The position numbers and the translations under genes are program-made. From NCBI GenBank assembly GCA_013151975.1, contig JAADHG010000107.1, positions 1 to 21,915 on the forward strand: a DNA stretch of 21,915 bases, given 5' to 3'. The notes under the pieces are model-generated. The model saw only the letters and a program-made list of their open reading frames with translations, was not told where the DNA came from and searched no databases. This DNA comes from Chlorobiota bacterium (GTDB lineage Bacteria > Bacteroidota > Bacteroidia > Flavobacteriales > Flavobacteriaceae). Positions 15,844 through 21,915 of the stretch are shown here, piece after piece. Positions within the stretch are counted from its first letter, which is position 1, and each line of letters starts with the position of its first letter.

Positions 15844-16635
15844 TTATAAATCTTGGGCATTAGCAATTAACTCTGCAATATCCATAACTGCAACGTCATT
15901 TTCTTTTTCTTTCACTTTAATACCATCCGTCATCATGGTATTGCAAAATGGGCATCCAGCAGCAATAATTTCTGGCTTTACTTCTAAAGCTTGCTCTGTT
16001 CGCTCTATGTTAATGTCTTTACTCCCTTTTTCAGGTTCTTTAAACATCTGTGCTCCTCCAGCACCACAGCATAAGCCATTACGCTTACAGTTTTTCATTT
16101 CTACTAGCTCCGCTTCTAGCTTCTGAATGAGCTCTCTAGGCGCTTCATAAACGTTATTTGCACGACCTAAATAACACGGATCGTGGAAAGTAATACGCTT
16201 GCCTTTAAATTTACCTCCTGCAATGGTTAAGCGACCGTCATCTAACAAACTTTTTAAAAATTGTGTGTGATGCATAACTTCATAATTTCCACCTAACGAA
16301 GGGTATTCATTTTTAAGTGTATTAAAGCAGTGTGGACAAGCAGTTACAATCTTTTTAATTTCGTAAGCATTAAGTACTTCTATATTAGTTACCGCTTGCA
16401 TTTGAAACAAGAATTCGTTTCCAGAGCGTTTTGCAGGATCTCCTGTACAACTTTCTTCAGTACCAAGTACCGCAAATTCAACATTGGCTTTGTTTAATAA
16501 TTTCACAAAAGCTTTAGTAATCTTTTTTGCACGATCATCAAAACTTCCTGCACAACCTACCCAAAATAATACTTCCGGTTGTTTGCCTTCAGCCATAAAT
16601 TGTGCCATTGTTGGTATCTTAATTGCTTCACTCAT
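15844..16635 (-). CDS. CCG-domain (Fe-S)-binding oxidoreductase subunit, HdrB/HdrD C-terminal-like
   Basis: 263 residues, soluble, cytoplasmic. It has two cysteine-rich CCG-type repeats. Repeat one has C28 (VGCAGS), C63 and CPHC at 100-103 (HCFNTLKNEYP). Repeat two has C154 (HDPCYLGR), CCGAGG with C189 and C190, and CPFC at 228-231 (GCPFCNTMM). Such domains hold a noncubane or [4Fe-4S] cluster in heterodisulfide reductase, GlpC/LutA-like proteins and ETF:menaquinone oxidoreductases. In many bacteria this domain is fused to the membrane Fe-S part that is encoded here at 17446-18753. Separation by two small genes suggests the two products act together as one complex; this is inference. It starts 18 bp after the HAD gene. 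Confidence 0.88.
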   Translation of the reverse strand: MSEAIKIPTMAQFMAEGKQPEVLFWVGCAGSFDDRAKKITKAFVKLLNKANVEFAVLGTEESCTGDPAKRSGNEFLFQMQAVTNIEVLNAYEIKKIVTACPHCFNTLKNEYPSLGGNYEVMHHTQFLKSLLDDGRLTIAGGKFKGKRITFHDPCYLGRANNVYEAPRELIQKLEAELVEMKNCKRNGLCCGAGGAQMFKEPEKGSKDINIERTEQALEVKPEIIAAGCPFCNTMMTDGIKVKEKENDVAVMDIAELIANAQDL

Positions 16636-16653
16636 TTATAAAAACATTTAGTT

Positions 16654-17100
16654 TTATTCGTGTTTACCATCGTCAAACACTTCGATGGTTACTTCTTTAT
16701 CTACCAATTCTGTGAATTTACCTCTAAAACGAGTTGCCTTCACAAGGTGATTATCTATCCAGTGGTAATTCCCACCTCTTGGTTTTCCCATTAATAAACT
16801 ATGGTACTTAAAGCCATGCTTTTTTAACCAAGTTTCGGTAAACTCTCGGTGCGCTTCTGTTCTTGATGTGAAAAAACAAATCATGTGTCCTTGTTGGTAC
16901 CACTTATTACAAATCTCTAAAGCATCTGGATACACCTTAGCTGTTAACATCCGTTCTGGTTCTTCATTAGGGATATCTTCACCAATAGTGCCATCAATAT
17001 CTATTAAATAATTTTTTACGCCTTCTGGTAATACTGGACTTACATGTTCCCCTGCTTCTACTTTGTCATGCAATAGTTTCTCTACTTCTTCTTTATTCAT
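16654..17100 (-). CDS. HAD-superfamily phosphatase-like protein, substrate unknown
   Basis: 148 residues, cytoplasmic. The HAD core is visible: motif I YLIDIDGTIG with D34 and D36, motif II FFTSRTEAH with T/S near 76-77, a lysine in LLMGKPRGGNYHWIDNH, and a C-terminal VEVFDDGKHE-type acidic end near residues 140-148. The short cap-less layout is like small HAD hydrolases of the polynucleotide-kinase-3'-phosphatase or LNS2 type. GGNYHWIDNHLVKATRFRGKF replaces the usual motif IV region. There is no sugar-isomerase (SIS) domain. Its ATG overlaps the end of the small secreted-protein gene by 8 bp, so it is coupled to it. Its place inside the Fe-S operon says nothing firm about the substrate. Confidence 0.72.
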   Translation of the reverse strand: MNKEEVEKLLHDKVEAGEHVSPVLPEGVKNYLIDIDGTIGEDIPNEEPERMLTAKVYPDALEICNKWYQQGHMICFFTSRTEAHREFTETWLKKHGFKYHSLLMGKPRGGNYHWIDNHLVKATRFRGKFTELVDKEVTIEVFDDGKHE

Positions 17101-17437
17101 CTCTAATTGCTAAAAAATCTTTTTTTGAAACTCTTATTATTATTGCAAACTTTCGCATACCATTTACTATTCTTTTCTTTGGATTATATCTATCATAAAA
17201 AGCAAGCTCTTTTGCTTTTTCTCCAATATATTTAATTTGATTATCAGTACAATAATCGCAAAATACTTTCTTTACTACAATATCTTTTGGTTGACTATTA
17301 ACATACTCAATTTCTGTATAGACCTTTATTTGCAAAGAATCTACTGTATAATTTCGTTTCTGAGCAGTACTATAATTTATACAAAAACAGCACATTAATA
17401 ATGTTCCTAGATAATATGAGGGCTTTACATACTTCAT
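17093..17437 (-). CDS. Small secreted protein with CxxC motif, unknown function
   Basis: 114 residues. A hydrophobic N-terminus (YYLGTLLMCCFCINYSTAQ) with likely cleavage after TAQ (residue 26) predicts export. The mature part is about 88 residues with VKKVFCDYCTDNQ, a CxxC pair at C60/C63, and a basic C-terminus. I do not recognise a family. It lies 8 bp after the membrane Fe-S gene and overlaps the HAD gene by 8 bp, so it is firmly inside the operon although its product leaves the cytoplasm. Possible roles are a thiol or metal-binding accessory protein, or a recent insertion with no link. The codon mix (AT-rich, many ATA/AAA) differs a little from its neighbours. Confidence 0.7.
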   Translation of the reverse strand: MKYVKPSYYLGTLLMCCFCINYSTAQKRNYTVDSLQIKVYTEIEYVNSQPKDIVVKKVFCDYCTDNQIKYIGEKAKELAFYDRYNPKKRIVNGMRKFAIIIRVSKKDFLAIRDE

Positions 17438-17445
17438 CCTTTATA

Positions 17446-18753
17446 CTACTCATTTTTCCAATTCAACCTATCCATTTGATTATATGGCCAAGGTGCTCCA
17501 TTATTTTCGATATTAGTCATCATCATATTTAACTCATTTGGTGCAGCAGATTGTTCCATAACTAAATAGCGTCGCATCTCTAATATTATAGATAATGGAT
17601 TTATACTCACAGGACAAGCCTCTACACAAGCATTACAAGATGTACATGCCCAAAGTTCTTCTCTTGAAATATAATCGTCTAGCAATTGCTTACCATCATC
17701 TTTAAACTCGCCTTTATTAGCATCTATATTCTTTCCAACTTCTTCCAAGCGATCACGAGTATCCATCATGATTTTACGTGGCGATAATTTTTTGCCTGTC
17801 AGATTAGCGGGACATTCACTAGTACAACGTCCACATTCCGTACATGTATAAGCATTAAGTAATTGTACCCAATTTAAATCTTGTACGTCGCTAGCTCCAA
17901 ACTTAGCAGGTTCTTCATCAACTTCGCCTTCAGCTGGTGCAGCAAAAGGATCAGCATTTGGATCCATCATTAACATAACTTCTTTAGTGACAGCTTCTAA
18001 ATTATTAAATTCTCCCTTAGGCTTTAAACTTCCGTAATAGGTGTTAGGAAATGCTAACAAAATATGTAAATGCTTAGAAAAATATAAGTAGTTTAAAAAC
18101 ACTAAAATTCCTAAAATATGAACCCACCAAGCAGTACGTTCAATTAGGTGTACAGTAGTTTCAGGTAAATTACTAAACCAAGGTGCTATATATTGACTGA
18201 TTATGTTACCAGAGGCCATTTCTTGGAAAGATACATCAGTAGCATTCATAATCAAGAAGAGACTCATAAGCACCATTTCAAAATAGAGAATGTTTAAAGC
18301 GTCATTTTTTGGCCATTTGGTCATTTCTTTACTCCAAAATCGCGGAACACGAATTATCATTCGTCTTATCCAAAACACAATTACAGCTATTAAAACTAAA
18401 ATTGCTAATACTTCAAAAATGCCAATTAACAATCCATAAATAGTACCTATTCCAGAAAATATACGATGCGTTCCAAATAAACCATCAATAATAATTTCTA
18501 GCACTTCAATATTAATAACAATAAAACCAACATAAACTATAACATGAAAAAGACCTGCAATGGGACGACGTACCATTTTACTTTGCCCTAAAGCAATCAT
18601 AGCCATATTCTTCCAACGTTGCGATTTATTATCGCTAACATCTATATCTTGACCTAGCTTAATATTGCGAATAAGCTTTTTTATATTTCTAATAAAATAC
18701 CCTAAACCTATAATAAGTGCAACTGCAAAAAGTATGTTTGGTAAGTAATTCAT
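17446..18753 (-). CDS. Membrane-bound 2x[4Fe-4S] electron-transfer protein, NarI/HdrE-like plus ferredoxin domain
   Basis: 435 residues. Membrane helices cover about 5-23, 65-90, 105-130, 153-172 and 205-226, as in NarI/HdrE-type haem b subunits, with candidate haem ligands H70, H202, H212, H228 and H230. A cytoplasmic domain follows with two [4Fe-4S] sets: C304, C307, C310, C314 (CTECGRCTSECP) and C370, C373, C376, C380 (CTSCNACVEACP). The layout is the membrane half of HdrDE/EMO-like quinone oxidoreductases, in which electrons pass through haem to menaquinone. The CCG half is the separate gene at 15844-16635. A likely donor is an electron-transfer flavoprotein, but no etfAB is in the window. 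It starts 19 bp after mlaD. Confidence 0.88.
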   Translation of the reverse strand: MNYLPNILFAVALIIGLGYFIRNIKKLIRNIKLGQDIDVSDNKSQRWKNMAMIALGQSKMVRRPIAGLFHVIVYVGFIVINIEVLEIIIDGLFGTHRIFSGIGTIYGLLIGIFEVLAILVLIAVIVFWIRRMIIRVPRFWSKEMTKWPKNDALNILYFEMVLMSLFLIMNATDVSFQEMASGNIISQYIAPWFSNLPETTVHLIERTAWWVHILGILVFLNYLYFSKHLHILLAFPNTYYGSLKPKGEFNNLEAVTKEVMLMMDPNADPFAAPAEGEVDEEPAKFGASDVQDLNWVQLLNAYTCTECGRCTSECPANLTGKKLSPRKIMMDTRDRLEEVGKNIDANKGEFKDDGKQLLDDYISREELWACTSCNACVEACPVSINPLSIILEMRRYLVMEQSAAPNELNMMMTNIENNGAPWPYNQMDRLNWKNE

Positions 18754-18772
18754 GCCTTATGGGTTAGTCTAA

Positions 18773-19705
18773 TTAGTTTTCGCTATATGGGATTTCTTTT
18801 TTAGATAAAATTCTGAAATAACGTTTCGGATGCAATTTAATGTCCTTTAAAAGTGCTTCCATTTCTTTTGTAGCTCCTTTAAGGTTATTGTATAAAGCTT
18901 CATCTTTTAATAATTTACCTATAGAACCTTCTCCATTCTCAATAGATGATAACACTGCGTTAAAACTTGAAATAGTAGATTGTAGTTCGGTAATTGTTTC
19001 ACCTAGGTCTGCTTTAGCTATAGAATCTGTAATACTAGCAAGATTTGATGAAGCATTCTCAAAATTGCTTAATGTATTATTAAGTTTACTTTGATTCTCT
19101 GTAATTAACGTATTTAGCGTATTAGATGTTTTTTTGAAAGACGTAATTGTAGCCGAAAGCTCAGATACGCTGTTTCTAAAATTAGCTTTTGTTTGCTCAT
19201 CAAAAACCTCATTAATATTAGTTAAAAGTATATCGGCACTAACCATCATCGCTTCAATTTTTCCTTGTAATGGGGTTAATCTTTGGTTTACAAGATCTGT
19301 TAATCCTGGTTTTACCGTACCAACTAAGTAATCTCCTTTTTTCGCATTTTCGGCATTATCATTGGCAGGGATTATTGCAATAGCCTTTCCTCCTATTAAT
19401 CCAGCCTCATAAAACTCGGCGGTACTATTCTTAGAAAATTCGAAATCACTATCAATTAACAGCGTAACTTTTATACGTCCCGAGTTATCATCAGCAAAAG
19501 CTATATTATGGACTTTACCTACAGATAATCCGTTTATAGTCACAGGAGTTGATGATGCGATACCTTCAACATTATCATAAACCACATATAGAGTCCGTGA
19601 AGAATCTAATAGATTATTTCCTTTTAAATAATTGAATAAATATATAATTAGCAACAAACTGGAGATAACCAAAATTGCTACTTTTACTTCTCTAGATATT
19701 TTCAA
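18773..19705 (-). CDS. MlaD-family (MCE domain) lipid-transport protein
   Basis: 310 residues. One N-terminal membrane anchor (VAILVISSLLLIIYLFNYL, about 9-27) keeps the rest in the periplasm. The MCE/MlaD domain is at about 38-115 (LYVVYDNVEGIASSTPVTIN, GLSVGKVHNIAF, AEFYEAGLIGGKAIAI). A long helical, Ser/Asn-rich coiled coil fills 140-285 (LTPLQGKIEAMM, NTLITENQSKLNNTLSNF). MCE proteins form hexameric rings or tubes that move phospholipids between inner and outer membrane with an ABC transporter. The matching MlaE/MlaF genes are not in the window. It lies 51 bp after the amidase and 19 bp before the Fe-S gene on the same strand, so an operon is likely. Downstream partners suggest shared transcription, not a proven shared function. 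Confidence 0.9.
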   Translation of the reverse strand: MKISREVKVAILVISSLLLIIYLFNYLKGNNLLDSSRTLYVVYDNVEGIASSTPVTINGLSVGKVHNIAFADDNSGRIKVTLLIDSDFEFSKNSTAEFYEAGLIGGKAIAIIPANDNAENAKKGDYLVGTVKPGLTDLVNQRLTPLQGKIEAMMVSADILLTNINEVFDEQTKANFRNSVSELSATITSFKKTSNTLNTLITENQSKLNNTLSNFENASSNLASITDSIAKADLGETITELQSTISSFNAVLSSIENGEGSIGKLLKDEALYNNLKGATKEMEALLKDIKLHPKRYFRILSKKEIPYSEN

Positions 19706-19756
19706 TGTAAATGTTTTTGATTAGTCACAAAATTAGCAATTAATTTAAGAAGGACA

Positions 19757-20833
19757 TCAATTTGAAGGAGTTTTTATACGTTCTCCATTTTTATAAGCAA
19801 CAATAAAACTACCTGTATATCCTTTCTGTAATGCTTCTTCTTTTTTTCTTTGAATCTCATCATAATCTGAGGTTTCTCCATAAAAATATTTGTAGCCTTT
19901 GCCTATTTTTTCTAGAGTGACCCCTTTTAATCCTTTAAAATTATAAGGCTTGGTTTCTAATTTACGTGAACCAGCTGCTATTTGTACTTTAAAAATTATT
20001 CCTGGATATATTGACGATAATGCATTGTCATCAACACTTAAATCTACAATTGCAGAAGTATCAAAACTCTTGTTTAAACTCTCTTTATATTCTAAAATAG
20101 CATCCTTAATTGCATTCGCTATTTCTGTTTGCCCTTTCTTAGAACTTAAATATTTACCCTCATGCTTATTAGTAATAAAACCTGTTTCTACAAGAACACT
20201 TGGCATGTATGTGTTGTGCATTACCCAAAGGCTAATTTGTTTAATCCCTCTACTACGCCTTTTTAACTTGTTTTTAAAATTATTCTCTATTAAACTTGCT
20301 AATAAAATACTCTGTTCAACATAATCTTCCTGCATTAAAGTGAGCCCTATTAACGATTCTGGTGAATTAGGGTCAAATCCTTCATAGTGTTTTTCGTAAT
20401 CATCTTCCAAATAAATTACTTCATTTTCTGCCTTGGCAATATCAAAATTTCTGCCGGTATTAGATAGACTTAAAACATACGTTTCCGTACCATAAGCTTG
20501 TGTATGATGTGCATTACAGTGTACCGAAACAAATAAATCGGCATCTGCTTTATTAGCTATGTCAGCTCTCACACGCAAATCAACAAACACATCTGTTTTA
20601 CGCGTGTAAATAACTTTTACATCATTATTTTTTTCAAGCTGTTTACCTAGCTTTAAAACTATGTTTAATGCAATTTTCTTTTCAGTATCATACTTTGTTG
20701 GTCTTCCTGGATCTCTGCCACCATGACCTGCATCTAAAACCACTACAAATTTATCTGCAGTATTTTGAGCAAAAACAACAGATGTTAATAAAAATGTAAG
20801 AGATACTAAAAGGTATTTAATATTCGTTTGCAT
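19757..20833 (-). CDS. N-acetylmuramoyl-L-alanine amidase (Amidase_3) with SPOR-like tail
   Basis: 358 residues from the ATG at 20833. I chose this start because it begins the signal peptide MQTNIKYLLVSLTFLLTS ending VVFAQ; an in-frame TTG at 20887 would add 18 residues ahead of it. The enzyme cuts the amide between muramic acid and the stem peptide in the periplasm. Zinc and catalytic residues are present: H37 (LDAGHGG), E51 (DTEK), H105 (SVHCNAH) and E216 (VETGFITN). Residues about 280-352 (IIFKVQIAAGS, YKYFYGETSDYDEI, GYTGSFIVAYKNGER) form a SPOR-like domain for binding denuded glycan at septa. It diverges from lptD and heads the mlaD/Fe-S operon. Confidence 0.92.
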   Translation of the reverse strand: MQTNIKYLLVSLTFLLTSVVFAQNTADKFVVVLDAGHGGRDPGRPTKYDTEKKIALNIVLKLGKQLEKNNDVKVIYTRKTDVFVDLRVRADIANKADADLFVSVHCNAHHTQAYGTETYVLSLSNTGRNFDIAKAENEVIYLEDDYEKHYEGFDPNSPESLIGLTLMQEDYVEQSILLASLIENNFKNKLKRRSRGIKQISLWVMHNTYMPSVLVETGFITNKHEGKYLSSKKGQTEIANAIKDAILEYKESLNKSFDTSAIVDLSVDDNALSSIYPGIIFKVQIAAGSRKLETKPYNFKGLKGVTLEKIGKGYKYFYGETSDYDEIQRKKEEALQKGYTGSFIVAYKNGERIKTPSN

Positions 20834-20876
20834 AGAGATTTTAACGGTTTTAGAACTCGGTTTATTACCCAATCTA
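20819..20876 (-). repeat. Copy A of an inverted 5'-region repeat shared with lptD
   Basis: On the minus strand this reads TAGATTGGGTAAT, then AAACCGAG directly after it, then after a gap GCAAACGAATATT at the amidase start. The same blocks occur in the same order on the plus strand at 21041-21111. Two AAACCG copies lie within it. See the paired entry and the first finding. Confidence 0.6.
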
Positions 20877-21024
20877 GTTGGGCACAAGTTTAAAATTTAA
20901 TTTTTTGCTTTATTAAAATAATCACAAAAAAATATGTGTAACTTTCCTCTGAAAAAAATTTGTTATAAATTATGGACAGAGGTAAACTAAATATTATTTT
21001 TTCATTACATATTAATAATTTATA

Positions 21025-21915
21025 ATGAAAAAAAATTATGTAGTTTTGGCAATTCAAAAACCGAGCCATACTGTTACAAAAATACATCTAAAAGCGTTGC
21101 GAACAAATATCTTTCACATACTTTTTGCCTTTAGTTTTACAGTGTTTATAAACACTTTTAGCTATGCGCAAGATATTCCGCCAACCAAAGCTAAAATAAA
21201 ACCTATAGCTAAAAAAGATACTACTGTTGTGGCAATAGATTCGTTAATTACAAATAAACCAGAATTAAACCCTAAAGCACAAGACACTGTAAAATTAGAT
21301 TCTATTGTGCCCAAAGAAGGGTTTTTAAAAGATATTGTAAAATACACAGCCAGTGAATATGTATCCATAAATCAACGCACTCAAAAAATTTATTTGCGGG
21401 ATAAAGCCAAAATAAATTATGGAGATATGGAAATTACTGCAGGTATTATTGTTATTGATTATGCTAAGAATGAAGTATATGCAGGCCGCTTAAAAGATAC
21501 TTTAGGCAATTATAGTCAGGCTCCTGTTTTTAAACAAGGGAGTGACGTTGTAGAGCCGGATTCTATTCGGTTTAATTTTGATACTCAAAAAGCATTGATT
21601 TTTAATTCCAGAACCGAGCAAAGTGGTGGTTATATTATTGCAGACCTTACTAAGAAAGAAAACGATTCGGTGTATTTTATTAAACGCGGTAAGTTTACCA
21701 CTTCAGAAGATCAAGAGAATCCTGACTATTATTTTTTAATGCGAAATGCCAAAGTTGTTCCAGGTAAAAAAGTAGTAACAGGGTTAACAAATATGTTTAT
21801 TGCCGATGTACCTACACCTATTGGAATGCCTTTTGCGTATTTTCCGTTAACAAAAAAGCGTACTTCTGGCGTTATTTTTCCATCTTTTGGACAAAACAAT
21901 GATAGAGGCTATAAT
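21025..21915 (+). CDS. lptD: LPS-assembly protein LptD (OstA-like), N-terminal part, runs off the window
   Basis: The frame is open from ATG 21025 to the window end, 297 residues. Residues about 85 onward match the Bacteroidota LptD N-terminal OstA/LptA-like region: YTASEYVSINQRTQKIYLRD, INYGDMEITAGIIVIDY, VYAGRLKDTLGN, FNFDTQKALIFNSRTEQSGG, YFIKRGKFTTSEDQENPDYY, then VPTPIGMPFAYFPL, which leads into the barrel. LptD makes the outer-membrane pore that inserts lipopolysaccharide, with LptE. The signal peptide is NIFHILFAFSFTVFINTFSYAQ, but it is preceded by about 27 residues. A TTG codon at 21097 lies in the same position as the ATG of the divergent amidase, so the true start may be there. It is divergent from the amidase. 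Confidence 0.9.
   Translation, partial: MKKNYVVLAIQKPSHTVTKIHLKALRTNIFHILFAFSFTVFINTFSYAQDIPPTKAKIKPIAKKDTTVVAIDSLITNKPELNPKAQDTVKLDSIVPKEGFLKDIVKYTASEYVSINQRTQKIYLRDKAKINYGDMEITAGIIVIDYAKNEVYAGRLKDTLGNYSQAPVFKQGSDVVEPDSIRFNFDTQKALIFNSRTEQSGGYIIADLTKKENDSVYFIKRGKFTTSEDQENPDYYFLMRNAKVVPGKKVVTGLTNMFIADVPTPIGMPFAYFPLTKKRTSGVIFPSFGQNNDRGYN
21041..21111 (+). repeat. Copy B of an inverted 5'-region repeat shared with the amidase gene
   Basis: TAGTTTTGGCAAT (21041-21053), AAACCGAG (21058-21065) and GCGAACAAATATC (21099-21111) match the blocks of copy A in order (10 of 13, 8 of 8 and 10 of 13 bases). The TAGTTTTG here also fits the TAnnTTTG -7 box. This lies within the longest lptD frame. Confidence 0.6.

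Noticed and set aside
19950..20324. 124-residue plus-strand ORF opposite the amidase
   Set aside because: Antisense shadow of a confirmed gene; composition has no protein-family pattern.
20834..20887. 18-residue N-terminal extension of the amidase from TTG 20887
   Set aside because: It would put a polar segment ahead of a complete signal peptide; ATG 20833 is the better start. The similarity to lptD is kept as a finding.
21162..21368. 68-residue minus-strand ORF near the right end
   Set aside because: It lies antisense inside lptD, whose frame is open to the window end and matches the family.
1..21915. CRISPR array, prophage, toxin-antitoxin or defence island
   Set aside because: No regularly spaced repeats, integrase, transposase, phage or nuclease-defence gene was found; the content is mostly housekeeping and envelope genes.

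Overview
The window is about 22 kb of AT-rich chromosomal DNA that looks like a marine or soil flavobacterium (Flavobacteriaceae, Bacteroidota). The evidence is low GC with A-rich leaders instead of Shine-Dalgarno sites, signal peptides ending in ...AQ or ...SQ, candidate TAnnTTTG promoter boxes, bacillithiol synthesis (BshA), a NagZ-type GH3 enzyme fused to a serine-hydrolase domain, and a Bacteroidota-type LptD. Both ends cut a gene: a MutS2-family protein on the left and LptD on the right. I see no rRNA, tRNA, CRISPR array, insertion sequence, integrase or phage gene.

Left part (1-5000): the 3' end of a MutS2-like gene that ends without a Smr domain runs directly into a DCC-family thiol-disulfide oxidoreductase gene. 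After a 372-bp gene-free stretch come minus-strand genes for a mercaptopyruvate-type sulfurtransferase, an acidic amino-acid/dicarboxylate symporter and chorismate synthase (aroC). Middle (5000-9150, plus strand): a single small outer-membrane-barrel-like protein with a clear terminator, then a secreted M28 zinc peptidase and a secreted erythromycin-esterase-family protein.

Centre (9169-15112, minus strand): serB lies upstream of a tightly overlapped trio, NagZ/beta-lactamase-like fusion > bshA > PrcB-domain lipoprotein. Right part (15294-20833, minus strand) is a probable operon: amidase (Amidase_3 plus SPOR-like tail) > MlaD-type MCE protein > membrane 2x[4Fe-4S] protein > small secreted protein > HAD phosphatase-like protein > CCG-type Fe-S protein, then a conserved protein of unknown function. 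The membrane Fe-S protein and the CCG protein together have the domains of a membrane-bound quinone-linked Fe-S oxidoreductase (ETF:menaquinone-oxidoreductase-like), split over two genes. lptD diverges from the amidase, so peptidoglycan remodelling, lipid transport and LPS export genes sit together.

Most of the content is housekeeping and I do not see a clear new defence or mobile system. The least explained signal is in the amidase/lptD divergent region: the 5' region of each gene carries a related sequence of about 60-70 bp, in opposite orientation, ending at the amidase ATG and at an in-frame TTG codon of lptD. Also worth a second look are the split Fe-S module with a secreted protein gene inside it, the MutS2 without Smr, the four-cysteine insertion in the GH3 fusion, and a protein that I recall being labelled 'ABC transporter ATPase' in relatives but which has no ATPase motif.
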